A DNA stretch of 64,000 bases from Lachnospiraceae bacterium MD308 (GCA_010206225.2 VIQU02000011.1:1-64000); one strand, 5' to 3'; shown: positions 1 to 8,018, counted from the first letter of the stretch. Numbers and translations are program-made. The notes: generated by a model not told the origin, from the sequence alone.

Positions 1-71
1 TCTCGGCCGTTGTCATCCACTATGGTATTAACTGGTCTTGGAACTGCTCTGATATCAGCAGGTACGGGCAT
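1..71 (-). CDS. 5' end of a minus-strand gene cut by the window edge; possible IS transposase
   Basis: The reverse strand reads from an ATG at 71 down to the window edge (MPVPADIRAVPRPVNTIVDD, then NGR). A good ribosome binding site (AGAGGTGA on the minus strand) lies just before it. Only 23 full codons are visible, so the family cannot be proven. The opening with ADIRAVPRPVNT resembles the start of some DDE transposases from gut Clostridia as I remember them, and the neighbouring truncated gene and recombinase fit a mobile setting. Treat the transposase label as a guess; the existence of a translated start is better supported. Confidence 0.5.
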   Translation of the reverse strand, partial: MPVPADIRAVPRPVNTIVDDNGR

Positions 72-85
72 AAAAATCACCTCTT

Positions 86-120
86 TATATAGTCCTATTA
101 TATCATATTAGGACTATATA
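86..120. repeat. 12-bp inverted repeat upstream of the minus-strand edge gene
   Basis: TATATAGTCCTA (86-97) is perfectly repeated in inverted orientation as TAGGACTATATA (109-120) around an 11-nt spacer. It lies in the probable promoter region of the minus-strand gene, whose start is at 71. It could be an operator, a hairpin that shields an inserted element from read-through, or part of an element end; the sequence alone does not decide. Confidence 0.6.
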
Positions 121-274
121 TAATAGTGTTTTATACACAATTTTACAAAAATCTGAATGGATTAACAGGTGTGGCACGGTTAAAAATGGCCATTTTTTTA
201 AGATTATTACTTTTGCTTAGCTAGTTTTGAATGTATTATATAGTTTTTTACGAGTTTACAGGTCTATTCTATAG

Positions 275-382
275 TCCGGTAAATTGGGAAAGTTTTATTT
301 ATTTAAGAATGCTTTTACGGAATTAATCCGATATGATAATCTTGATGAAGTGCCGTCTTTAGAGACTTTTTGGAGAGAATAA
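275..382 (+). pseudogene. 3' tail of a truncated gene of unknown family
   Basis: After an in-frame stop at 272-274, a frame reads about 35 codons ending in DNLDEVPSLETFWRE and TAA at 380-382. There is no usable start or ribosome binding site. The composition is protein-like, and the stop lies one base before the ATG of the next gene, as expected for two translationally coupled genes in an operon. I read it as the surviving C-terminus of a gene whose 5' part was lost, probably when the element at the left edge arrived. The family is not recognised. Confidence 0.4.
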
Positions 383-383
383 A

Positions 384-1472
384 ATGTCTAGGAAATTAAT
401 ACAGATGACAACTACGATTTTTAGTGAAATAGCATCAGGAGTTTTAGATGAACATAAAGAATTTATAGCTAATGTGAAAAGACAAATATTTATTGATGAA
501 GCTTATAAAGAATGCTGTTGTGAATTTTTGAAAAAGGCTCATATCATAGGGATAAATAATAATAGCTTAGTTATTATTTTTATAGAATACAATGGACAGA
601 AATTCGCAGGAATAGATAGTCGTTATGCAGAAATATTTGAAAGATATGACTATATTTTAGAAGAAGAACCGTCAATTGTTGTAGGGTGTCAGTTGTTGAG
701 TATATCTGAAAAAATTTATCAATTAAAAGCAGAATCGAATCAAATAATTGATAATTGTTTGGGATTAGAAGCAGAATCCGGAAAAGATTCAGTATTTTTT
801 TCGGCAGGAGATATCATTGATTTAATATATGGAGTTTCTGTTTTTAAAATGGAAAATAATGAGTTAGAGTTGTGTATGCAATCAAGAGAAGATTTAATGA
901 GAGTATTGTTGATATTAGTAGTTAATGCAAATGCAGAATTAATTGAAGAGTGTAAGGACTTGTTGTCAGCATTGGCGGCTAAGGCAGTAACAAGGAAAAT
1001 ATGTAATAATCTTTTGGATTTTACTTATATTAAAGATAATAAAATTAAATTTTTAACTTTATATCAGTGTGTAGAATTTCTATTCATTCCTAATCAAGCA
1101 TACGAATTTAAAGTAAAGTATAATATGGATATTGCGGAGGCTTTAAAACTACATATTAATGAATCGCTGAGAAGGGATGAACGAGGAAAGGTTATGGCAA
1201 TTTTGAAAAATTATGCTAGTAAATCTATTATTCAGAAATTTTTTATGGAGGTTTCTGGTGATAAAGAAAAAGATAATAAATTAGAAGAAGTAAAGGAATG
1301 GATATATAATTTAAGATGTTCCATAGCACATTTTCGATATGGTCAAACAAAAGATGAATCTATAAATAATTGGGATAACATTTTTGTATTAATGTTGGAA
1401 TTATTAAATTCGATATATGATAATATAGAACAGGATGTTCAAGATATATGCAAAGGAATGGTAATAGTATAG
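384..1472 (+). CDS. AT-rich protein with a C-terminal HEPN-type RX4H motif
   Basis: A 362-residue soluble protein with no signal peptide or obvious membrane segment; I do not recognise the full-length family. Near the C-terminus, Arg311-CSIA-His316 forms an R-X4-H motif inside a predicted helix (EWIYNLRCSIAHFRYG), followed by another long helix. This is the hallmark of HEPN domains, many of which are RNases in toxin-antitoxin, abortive-infection and CRISPR-associated proteins. The start has a GGAGAG ribosome binding site. The gene is much richer in A+T than the rest of the window and lies beside a serine recombinase, which suggests transfer. A phage-defence or toxin role is an inference from motif and setting. 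An Apea/HEPN-like protein without RNase activity is the main alternative. Confidence 0.7.
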   Translation: MSRKLIQMTTTIFSEIASGVLDEHKEFIANVKRQIFIDEAYKECCCEFLKKAHIIGINNNSLVIIFIEYNGQKFAGIDSRYAEIFERYDYILEEEPSIVVGCQLLSISEKIYQLKAESNQIIDNCLGLEAESGKDSVFFSAGDIIDLIYGVSVFKMENNELELCMQSREDLMRVLLILVVNANAELIEECKDLLSALAAKAVTRKICNNLLDFTYIKDNKIKFLTLYQCVEFLFIPNQAYEFKVKYNMDIAEALKLHINESLRRDERGKVMAILKNYASKSIIQKFFMEVSGDKEKDNKLEEVKEWIYNLRCSIAHFRYGQTKDESINNWDNIFVLMLELLNSIYDNIEQDVQDICKGMVIV

Positions 1473-1583
1473 TTTCTGGGTATTTTGATATTTTTTATCA
1501 AATACCTTTTTCTTGAAAAATGTACTGCCTATTGATAAAATAAAGATGTAACAGAATGATTTTAAATTAACAGAGAGGATTAT

Positions 1584-3182
1584 ATGAACATAGCCGCATA
1601 CTGCCGTGTATCCACGGACAAAGAAGACCAATTGAACAGCCTTGAAGCCCAAAAAGCCTTTTTTGCCGAATACACTACCCGCACAGGTGACACTCTCATT
1701 AGATTATATGCAGATGAGGGTATTTCTGGAACTAAAATTAAAAATCGTAAGGAATTTCTTCGCATGATGTCCGATGCCGAGCATGGATTGTTTGACATGG
1801 TAGTAGTAAAAGACATCTCACGTTTTGCCCGTAATACAGTGGATCTTCTTCAGAATGTCCGCAAATTAAAGTCATTAGGCATAGAAACCCAATTCCTCAC
1901 CGCCAACATGACCAGTATGGGCAACAGTGAGTTCGTCCTGACCATTTTCGGGGCGTTGGCACAGGAGGAAAGCGCCAACACATCCAAGCGAGTGAAGTTT
2001 GGCAAAAAAATGAACGCAGAAAAAGGGCGTGTTCCCAACATTGTTTACGGCTATAATAAAACCATAGGCGATTATTTCAATCTGGAAATCAACCAAGAAG
2101 AGGCAGCTATCATTCAACAGATTTATCAGTGGTACACCAAAGAAGGCTATGGAGCTGCTAAAATTTCCAATATGCTAAATGAACGCGGACTAAAGACGAA
2201 GCGTAGTTGTAGGTGGAGCCAGAACGCTGTCTGCCGCATCCTTATGAATGAACTATACACAGGGAAAATCATCAACGGCAAGCAGGAAGTGGCAGATTTC
2301 CTGACCGGCAGGCGCACCGATAAAGACGAGACAGATTGGATGGTTGTAGAACGGCCGGACTTACGCATCATTGAACCAGAAACATATGAAAAAGCGCAGC
2401 AGATATTACAGTCCAGAAACAAAGCGTTTAACACCAGACATGAACGCCAGAGCAATAAATATCTCTTCTCTACCCTTATCAAGTGTAAGGAGTGCGGCTG
2501 GTCGTTCCGGCGTACCGTCCGCACGTATAAAAATACCTATGTACGCTGGGTATGTTCCGGGCATAACGGACGCGGTGCCGATAGCTGCCCTAATGCTGTG
2601 ACTGTCGATGAAGAAGAACTGATTCAGGCATTACAAGATTACTTTGCAGAAATGCTGAAACAGAAAAAGAATGTGATCCAGAATGTAGTCCGCGAGTTTC
2701 AGCGTATCTACAAAGCAAAAGATGAAAACATAGAATACGAAAAAGAATTAAACCAACAATTAGCTAGGTTACAGAAAACCCGCCAGAAATACATGGATAT
2801 GTATACGGATGATTTGATCTCCCGCGAAGAGCTGAATACAAAGATCGGCGGTATGCGAAAGGAAATCGAGCGACTTGAAAACGAACTGAAAATGGTGTCC
2901 TACCATCTGACAAAAGGAGAACAGCTAGAGCATATCCTTGGCAACACTTTCAAATCGGTAGAAGATATCACGGACGTACACCAGATGACCAACGAACAAC
3001 TCAAACAGATTATCCAGAAAATCGAAGTAGACAAAGAAGGCAATGTGGATATTTTCTTACGCTTATTTGGAGATCTGGGACTGGATGAAGCCGTATTGAT
3101 TGAGAACACATCAAATACGGCGGGGAATGTTCTTGATACAGCAGAAAGCAATACCGTTCTAAATCGTAACAACTATACATAA
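1584..3182 (+). CDS. Large serine recombinase (site-specific integrase/excisionase)
   Basis: Cuts and rejoins DNA at attachment sites to integrate or excise a mobile element. The N-terminal resolvase domain (about residues 1-150) carries the catalytic serine, Ser10, in YCRVSTD, plus the conserved SRFARN and LTIFGALAQEES stretches. A recombinase domain (about 155-270) follows, then a zinc ribbon with Cys301, Cys304, Cys324 and Cys335, and a long coiled coil (about 365-450) typical of this class. At 532 aa it is full length. The start has an AGAGAGGA ribosome binding site. Codon use is closer to the chromosome than that of the AT-rich gene before it. A fragment of another gene begins where this gene stops, which often marks an attachment junction. 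Confidence 0.93.
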   Translation: MNIAAYCRVSTDKEDQLNSLEAQKAFFAEYTTRTGDTLIRLYADEGISGTKIKNRKEFLRMMSDAEHGLFDMVVVKDISRFARNTVDLLQNVRKLKSLGIETQFLTANMTSMGNSEFVLTIFGALAQEESANTSKRVKFGKKMNAEKGRVPNIVYGYNKTIGDYFNLEINQEEAAIIQQIYQWYTKEGYGAAKISNMLNERGLKTKRSCRWSQNAVCRILMNELYTGKIINGKQEVADFLTGRRTDKDETDWMVVERPDLRIIEPETYEKAQQILQSRNKAFNTRHERQSNKYLFSTLIKCKECGWSFRRTVRTYKNTYVRWVCSGHNGRGADSCPNAVTVDEEELIQALQDYFAEMLKQKKNVIQNVVREFQRIYKAKDENIEYEKELNQQLARLQKTRQKYMDMYTDDLISREELNTKIGGMRKEIERLENELKMVSYHLTKGEQLEHILGNTFKSVEDITDVHQMTNEQLKQIIQKIEVDKEGNVDIFLRLFGDLGLDEAVLIENTSNTAGNVLDTAESNTVLNRNNYT

Positions 3183-3321
3183 AGATGTAACCGAACGTCT
3201 CATCCAGATTAATCCATCGTTGGCATCCGAGACGAGGAAAATCTTAGATCTCAATAAGTCCGAGCGCCACATACGCGGTGGACTTGCTACCCGCGAGAAA
3301 TATCTTCACCAACATATATAA
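3181..3321 (+). pseudogene. 3' fragment of an interrupted gene directly after the recombinase
   Basis: Starting at the recombinase stop, a second frame reads 46 codons (KDVTERLIQINPSLASETRK, later ERHIRGGLATREKYL) to TAA at 3319-3321. It has no start codon with a ribosome binding site, but it is basic, helical and protein-like, unlike random intergenic sequence. Large serine recombinase genes often lie at the very end of their element, so this may be the 3' part of the gene into which the element integrated, or a leftover of an element gene. The family is not recognised. Confidence 0.4.
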
Positions 3322-3353
3322 AAATGTAAAACATATAAAAGTAAATATGCAAA

Positions 3354-3388
3354 AAAGACAGACCGTGGCAAGAAGATGGTCTGTCTTT
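3354..3388 (+). terminator. Rho-independent terminator after the recombinase region
   Basis: AAAGACAGACC (3354-3364) pairs perfectly with GGTCTGTCTTT (3378-3388) around a 13-nt loop. The A-rich left and T-rich right flanks suit termination in both directions, serving the recombinase region and the convergent regulator at 3429-3629. Confidence 0.75.
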
Positions 3389-3428
3389 GTCATTAAAAAT
3401 AAGATGACTGGATTTATCTTACAGCCAG

Positions 3429-3629
3429 TCACTGCAGTTTTAGGATATCGTTTGGAGTACAGTCCAAGTAAGCGCAAAGCCTTGCCAGTATGTCAAGATC
3501 CATTCGCGATACTTTACTTTTGCAGTAATTATTGAGTTGCGTGCGTTGGAGGTGGCATACTTCGCAAACTTTATTTTTGCTTACATTCTTGTCTTTTATG
3601 ACACGTTCAAGGTCAATATAGATCATCAT
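3429..3629 (-). CDS. Small XRE/Cro-type helix-turn-helix regulator
   Basis: A 66-residue DNA-binding protein consisting essentially of one Cro/CI-type helix-turn-helix domain: an opening helix (IDLERVIKDKNVSKN), the turn and recognition helix (VCEVCHLQRTQLNNYCKS) and the typical closing segment DLDILARLCAYLDCTPNDIL. The minus-strand start has an AAAGAGGG ribosome binding site. It is transcribed divergently from the exported protein at 3733, and a perfect-arm palindrome lies between them, so it probably controls itself and/or that gene. It resembles the small YozG-like regulators of Firmicutes. Confidence 0.85.
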   Translation of the reverse strand: MMIYIDLERVIKDKNVSKNKVCEVCHLQRTQLNNYCKSKVSRMDLDILARLCAYLDCTPNDILKLQ

Positions 3630-3700
3630 ATTACAAACCCTCTTTCATAAATGAAATTATAAATACATCTCTATTGAAACATAAGTTGCATTGCGGTACA

Positions 3701-3716
3701 CTGTATTAAAATACAG
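3701..3716. promoter_or_regulatory. Palindrome between divergent genes; candidate XRE operator
   Basis: CTGTATT and AATACAG form perfect 7-bp arms around AA. The site lies between the XRE gene start (3629, minus) and the start at 3733 (plus), overlapping a plausible -10 region (TAAAAT) for the latter. The size and position suit a Cro/CI-type dimer site. Binding is inferred. Confidence 0.45.
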
Positions 3717-3732
3717 ATGTATAGAGGTGCAA

Positions 3733-4155
3733 ATGAAGAGAAATTTTATTGCGGAATGTATTATTTTAATGATGATTATTTCACTTATTACAATGTGTCA
3801 TGACAGGAAGTCGGAAGAAGATATGATGGTTTATAATAGCAGCGCTTTCACTATGGGAGAATGCCATAATGAGAGAATTGTGGTCATTGTAAATCAGAGA
3901 AAAATTTCTGATAAGCAGAAGTATGCAGAAAGAATTGTGGAAAAGTGCAGGGAGAACAGTTTTAAAAACGTTCGTTTCAGTTATGATCTGTCAAAGCCGA
4001 ATGAACTGGATATCATTGTCTGCAGGAATGAAAAAGAGGCCGATGAAGGAAGGTGGGATTTTCGGTTTCGGTATGTGCAGAAGGTGGGAAAAGGTCAGTA
4101 CAACATTATTGATCATCCTGAAAAGTTTCGGATTGAGATATTGCATGAGGATTAA
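3733..4155 (+). CDS. Small exported or membrane-anchored protein of unknown function
   Basis: A 140-residue protein. I chose the ATG at 3733, 42 nt inside the longest frame, because AGAGGTG lies just before it and the protein then opens with a basic residue pair and one hydrophobic segment (about residues 8-21), as in a signal peptide or N-terminal anchor. A Cys at about residue 22 follows ISLITM, but Met at -1 makes a lipobox unconvincing. The rest is charged and soluble with no recognised domain. It is divergent from the XRE regulator, which may control it. Confidence 0.6.
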   Translation: MKRNFIAECIILMMIISLITMCHDRKSEEDMMVYNSSAFTMGECHNERIVVIVNQRKISDKQKYAERIVEKCRENSFKNVRFSYDLSKPNELDIIVCRNEKEADEGRWDFRFRYVQKVGKGQYNIIDHPEKFRIEILHED

Positions 4156-4269
4156 GAAGCGTAAAAACTTAGAGACGGCAGCCGGAGAATGCATGACGGA
4201 AAAAAGGAAAACTTGACATTCTGTCAATTGTGCATTATGATAGGTTCTGTAAAAATTATATACGGTTGA

Positions 4270-4360
4270 TGACAAGGGAGCTTGCATGGAAGCAGGCTGA
4301 GAGTGGGCTGATACCGCCCAGACCTTTAACCTGATTTGGATAATGCCAACGTAGGGATGC
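4270..4360 (+). promoter_or_regulatory. TPP (thiamine pyrophosphate) riboswitch
   Basis: The conserved THI-box elements appear in order: GGGAGC, the CTGAGA pyrimidine-sensor loop (about 4307-4312), ACCGCCCAGACC, then ACCTGAT, GGATAATGCCA and GTAGGGA (4351-4357). The RNA binds thiamine pyrophosphate and reduces expression of the downstream thiamine transporter when the cofactor is plentiful. A hairpin at 4380-4410 appears to be the output structure. Confidence 0.95.
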
Positions 4361-4379
4361 GTTATGAGAGATGTTGAAT

Positions 4380-4410
4380 CTCCTTTGTCTTCAATCGAAG
4401 ATTAAAGGAG
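4380..4410 (+). promoter_or_regulatory. Shine-Dalgarno-sequestering hairpin of the TPP riboswitch
   Basis: CTCCTTT (4380-4386) is exactly complementary to AAAGGAG (4404-4410), and an inner TCTTC/GAAGA pairing extends the stem. The right arm is the ribosome binding site of thiT (ATG at 4420). There is no T-run after the hairpin, so the switch probably works on translation rather than termination. Confidence 0.75.
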
Positions 4411-4419
4411 GTTATTTTT

Positions 4420-5085
4420 ATGTATCAATTTTTAGTGAATGCAGAGGGTGGTTTGACAACGAGTGGTTATGCGGTATGTATTACAGTAGGAGTTGTTTTG
4501 TTCGTTCTTGCGATTGTTTTTGCCGGGAAAAGTTCGGAAAAGAGCAAAATGACTACAAGGCAGCTCGTTTTTTGCGCAATGGCGATGGCGCTTGCTTTTG
4601 TGACATCTTACATTAAAATTCTTAAAATGCCGTGGGGCGGGAGCGTGACTTTGTGCAGCATGCTTTTTATTGTGCTGATCGCAAACTGGTACGGTGTGAA
4701 GACAGGGATTTTAGTAGGACTTGCCTACAGTATACTGCAGTTTATACAGGAACCGTTCGTGCTGTCCTTTTTCCAAGTGTGTTGTGATTATATTCTGGCC
4801 TTTGCAGCCCTTGGTATTGCCGGATGTTTTGCAAAGCGGTCACATGGATTGGTGAAAGGCTATATCGCGGCAGTGCTTGCAAGGGGAGCGTTCCACGCAT
4901 TGGGCGGTTATCTGTACTGGATGGATTACATGCCGGAAAATTTTCCGCAGTCTCTGAAAAGCATATACCCTATAGCGTATAACTACAGCTATTTGCTGGC
5001 AGAAGGAGTGATTACGGTGGCGATTTTATCCATACCTGCAGTGGCGAATGCGTTAAATCAGGTAAAAAAGACGGCGGTTTCCTAA
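4420..5085 (+). CDS. thiT: Energy-coupled thiamine transporter substrate-binding component (ECF S component)
   Basis: ThiT binds extracellular thiamine and works with the shared ECF module (EcfA, EcfA', EcfT, not in this window). The 221-aa protein has the ThiT pattern: six or so membrane helices, the region QLVFCAMAMALAFVTSYIK, the loop KMPWGGSVTLCSML, and YLYWMDYMPENFP near the C-terminus with aromatic residues of the kind that line the thiamine pocket. An additional N-terminal hydrophobic segment (about residues 18-36) precedes the core. The TPP riboswitch directly upstream independently supports the assignment. AAAGGAGG at 4404-4411 is the ribosome binding site. It appears monocistronic. 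Confidence 0.92.
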   Translation: MYQFLVNAEGGLTTSGYAVCITVGVVLFVLAIVFAGKSSEKSKMTTRQLVFCAMAMALAFVTSYIKILKMPWGGSVTLCSMLFIVLIANWYGVKTGILVGLAYSILQFIQEPFVLSFFQVCCDYILAFAALGIAGCFAKRSHGLVKGYIAAVLARGAFHALGGYLYWMDYMPENFPQSLKSIYPIAYNYSYLLAEGVITVAILSIPAVANALNQVKKTAVS

Positions 5086-5396
5086 AATAAAACATATTTT
5101 CAGTTCATTTACAATACTGCCCTGTATCGCTATGCTGCCGTTGCTGGCAGTGATTGATTATGCCATATCGAAACATGAATTTGAAGACATGAATCTGGAG
5201 AGTGTGGTGGAACGAATATGGAATGATTGATTAGAAAGTATCGTCATTTTGTACATATTATTGTTAAAAAGTATACGATATTGAGATGAAAATAACAATG
5301 CTGACGGAAAAATAACAATTGTATACAAACATAGAAATATATGTTATGGTGTGAATTAGAGATGTCATTTTACCATAAAGAAAGAGAGGAAAAACT
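5086..5396. other. Intergenic stretch with the promoter of the AGCS symporter
   Basis: No convincing gene. A short frame at 5132-5230 (32 codons) lacks a ribosome binding site. Directly upstream of the symporter, TTGTAT (5319-5324), 17 nt and TGTTAT (5342-5347) make a plausible sigma-A promoter, 50 nt before the start. The segment AAATAACAAT occurs twice (about 5290 and 5310) just before it, which might be regulatory. Confidence 0.4.
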
Positions 5397-6788
5397 ATGT
5401 TCAAAACAATTGAAGCCATTAATTCAGCAGTTAATGACTTTGTCTGGGGAGTTCCGGCAATGGTGTGTATTATCGGTGTAGGACTCGTCCTCAGTTTCCG
5501 GACAGGATTTATTCAATTTCGTAAATTCGGATATGCACTGAAGAACTCGATAGGCCGTATTTTTACAAAATCAGAGGCAAAAGAGGGCAGTATCACACCA
5601 TTCCAAGCAGTTTGTACAGCGCTTGCGGCTACAGTGGGAACCGGTAATGTTGCCGGAGTAGCCGGTGCGATTGCTATCGGAGGGCCGGGAGCAGTCTTTT
5701 GGATGTGGATATCTGCCCTTCTTGGCATGTGTACGAAGTTTTCAGAAGTTACGCTGGCTGTTCATTTCCGTGAAAAGAATTCGGCCGGAGATTATGTCGG
5801 AGGACCGATGTACTACATAAAGAACGGATTGGGGAAAAACTGGTACTGGATGGCGGTTGTCTATGCAATCTTGGGCGGACTGACTGTGATGGGCACAGGG
5901 AATGCTACGCAGGTTAACACGATTACAGCCTCGATTGATTCGGCGCTGATCAGCTACGGAGTTATTGACAATGCACAGACCGGAACGGTTAATTTGGCTA
6001 TTGGTATTATAATAGCGATTCTGGTTGCAATCGTCCTTTTAGGCGGAGTAAAGCGTATCGGAAGTGTAACAGAGAAATTGGTTCCGTTTATGGCAGTATT
6101 TTATATTATTCTTGCACTGGGAGTAGTATTTCTAAATGCCGGACGTGTGCCGGAAGTATTTAAGATGATTTTCGCAGGCGCATTCAATCCTACGGCATTT
6201 ACGGGGGGTGTGGTAGGAAGCTTTTTGATTACTATGAGAAGGGGCGTATCGCGGGGAATTTTTTCAAATGAGGCCGGAATCGGTACGGGATCTATTGCCC
6301 ATGCCTGCGCTGATACTGATCAGCCGGTGAAGCAGGGGATGTTCGGCATCTTTGAAGTATTTGCGGATACGATCGTGATCTGTACACTTACGGCGCTGGT
6401 AATCCTTTGCAGCGGCGTCGGCATTAATTACGGGGATGCGGCGGGAGCTGAACTTACAATTTCCGGATTTACATCCACTTACGGAAACTGGGTATCTATC
6501 TTTACAGCAATCGCGATGTGCTGTTTTGCATTTTCGACCATTCTTGGATGGGGGCTTTATGGAGCGCGTTGTGTGGAATTTGTATTCTCAACAAAGATTG
6601 TAAAACCATTTATGCTGGTGTACGCGCTGGTGGCAATTCTTGGAGCGACAGTAGATCTTGGAATCATCTGGGGAATCGCGGATACATGTAACGGTCTAAT
6701 GTCGATTCCAAACTTGGCGGCATTATTCCTGCTGTCAGGAACCGTTGTGAAGCTGGTAAAAGAATATTTTTCCAAAGAGAAAGCATAA
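5397..6788 (+). CDS. Alanine/glycine:cation symporter (AGCS family)
   Basis: A sodium-coupled importer of alanine, glycine or a similar small amino acid in the cytoplasmic membrane. At 463 aa it has the usual family length and about 11 membrane helices. Family hallmarks are visible: ALAATVGTGNVAGVAGAI near residue 80, GPGAVFWMWISALLGM, GGPMYYI, and RRGVSRGIFSNEAGIGTGSI at about 280-300. The AGAGAGG ribosome binding site supports the start. It is transcribed alone and ends in a terminator at 6812-6842, behind which a group II intron has inserted. Confidence 0.9.
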   Translation: MFKTIEAINSAVNDFVWGVPAMVCIIGVGLVLSFRTGFIQFRKFGYALKNSIGRIFTKSEAKEGSITPFQAVCTALAATVGTGNVAGVAGAIAIGGPGAVFWMWISALLGMCTKFSEVTLAVHFREKNSAGDYVGGPMYYIKNGLGKNWYWMAVVYAILGGLTVMGTGNATQVNTITASIDSALISYGVIDNAQTGTVNLAIGIIIAILVAIVLLGGVKRIGSVTEKLVPFMAVFYIILALGVVFLNAGRVPEVFKMIFAGAFNPTAFTGGVVGSFLITMRRGVSRGIFSNEAGIGTGSIAHACADTDQPVKQGMFGIFEVFADTIVICTLTALVILCSGVGINYGDAAGAELTISGFTSTYGNWVSIFTAIAMCCFAFSTILGWGLYGARCVEFVFSTKIVKPFMLVYALVAILGATVDLGIIWGIADTCNGLMSIPNLAALFLLSGTVVKLVKEYFSKEKA

Positions 6789-6811
6789 GGTGAAAATACG
6801 GTAAAAGAGCG

Positions 6812-6842
6812 GGCTGCGGCATGTGCTGCAGTCCTTTTGTTT
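6812..6842 (+). terminator. Terminator of the symporter gene; group II intron target
   Basis: GGGCTGC (6812-6818) pairs with GCAGTCC (6829-6835), one G-T pair included, and is followed by TTTTGTTT. Intron-like sequence begins immediately after the T-run. Insertion behind terminator hairpins is a known habit of class C group II introns. Confidence 0.75.
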
Positions 6843-7322
6843 GCGCGCCATGGGCGCGCTTTAACGGGTGAAAGTCCCGAACACGCCTAGGCAACGAGGA
6901 AGTGTATAGCCGAACAGCAAGGGTGTCCATCGAGAGGTGGAATCTGAAGGAAGCTGTAAGCAAACTCTTGGTCCGACGGACAGAAATCACATATAAGGCT
7001 CGGAAATACGGAGAAGTCTGCAAGAGAAGATGAAGTCCAAAAGTTGCTGGAAGTACGAGTAAATGTGGCGGATAGATGAGAGGAAAGAGCGCGCACCTTA
7101 AGCGTGGAGGTCTCACAGGCGGAATCATTAGCCGTAGTAACAACGAACTGTGAGAAGTCAGCAGAAGCCATAGTAGTGAGGAAGTCCCTGTAATGGGGAT
7201 GGAGCGAAGGGCTGAACAATCAATAAGTTTGAGTATGTCTCGGATTGCAGAAACGACAACATCTGCCGTAACCAATCGGGAAAAGGGTGGTCAAATCAAG
7301 CGAGACGGAAAGGAAAGAACGC

Positions 7323-8014
7323 ATGGACACAAGTAGTCTAATGGAGCAGATAGTATCTAGCGGAAACCTTAATAGAGCATATCTGCAAGTCGTACGAAAT
7401 AAAGGTGCAGAGGGAGTGGACGGAATGAAGTACACAGAACTGGGGGAACATCTTGTAAAGAACGGCGAAATCATCAAGGAACAGTTGAGGACAAGAAAGT
7501 ATAAGCCCCAACCAGTACGAAGAGTGGAGATGCCAAAGCCTGATGGCGGTGTCAGAAACCTAGGAGTACCAACAGTAACAGACAGATTTATACAACAAGC
7601 CATTGCACAGGCATTAACACCAATCTATGAGGAACGGTTCCATGACCATAGTTACGGATTTAGGCCGAATAGATGTGCACAACAAGCAATCCTAATGGCG
7701 CTAGATATGATGAATGACGGAAATGATTGGATTGTAGACATTGACTTGGAAAAGTTCTTTGACACGGTGGATCATGACAGGCTGATGACGATTATTGGTA
7801 GAACAATCAAGGATGGAGATGTTATTTCCATCATAAGAAAGTATCTTGTTAGTGGAATCATGATAGATGAAGAATACGAGGATTCTATTGTGGGAACACC
7901 GCAAGGGTGTGCCGCGGCTCGGATATATGTCAAGCTATAAATAACAAAAGACTAACCTCATTTGGATTAGTCTCGATGTTAGATTACTACAACGAAAGGT
8001 GTGTTACTTGTTAA
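7323..8014 (+). pseudogene. Group II intron reverse transcriptase/maturase with an internal deletion and frameshift
   Basis: Starting at ATG 7323 (AAAGGAAAG upstream), about 200 residues match the N-terminal half of group II intron reverse transcriptases: NKGAEGVDGM, RRVEMPKPDGGVRNLGVPTV, YGFRPNRCAQQAI, the first catalytic Asp in IVDIDLEKFFDTVDHD, and GTPQG. Normally LSP and the YADD motif follow. Here the frame runs into a stop at 7938-7940 after CAAARIYVKL. A +2 frame from about 7920 to TAA 8012-8014 reads CQAINNKRLTSFGLVSMLDY, then YNERCVTC, the usual C-terminal end of such proteins. The YADD region, thumb/X domain and most of the C-terminus have therefore been deleted, leaving an out-of-frame junction near 7905-7920. 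Confidence 0.88.
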
Positions 8015-8018
8015 ATTG

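Noticed and set aside
183-198. AAAAATGGCCATTTTT palindrome in the left intergenic region
   Set aside because: It could be a terminator or operator, but the stem is mostly A-T and no gene end or start fits it convincingly.
3278-3535. 85-codon plus-strand frame overlapping the terminator and the XRE gene
   Set aside because: It crosses a strong terminator hairpin and is antisense to a recognisable helix-turn-helix protein.
5132-5230. 32-codon open frame after thiT, opening with a hydrophobic stretch
   Set aside because: No ribosome binding site and no recognisable family; it could be a relic, but the evidence is too thin.
6664-7275. Long minus-strand open frame (about 200 codons) opposite the group II intron
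   Set aside because: It lies antisense to the structured ribozyme and the symporter end, has low-complexity Leu/Ser/Pro-rich content and no ribosome binding site.
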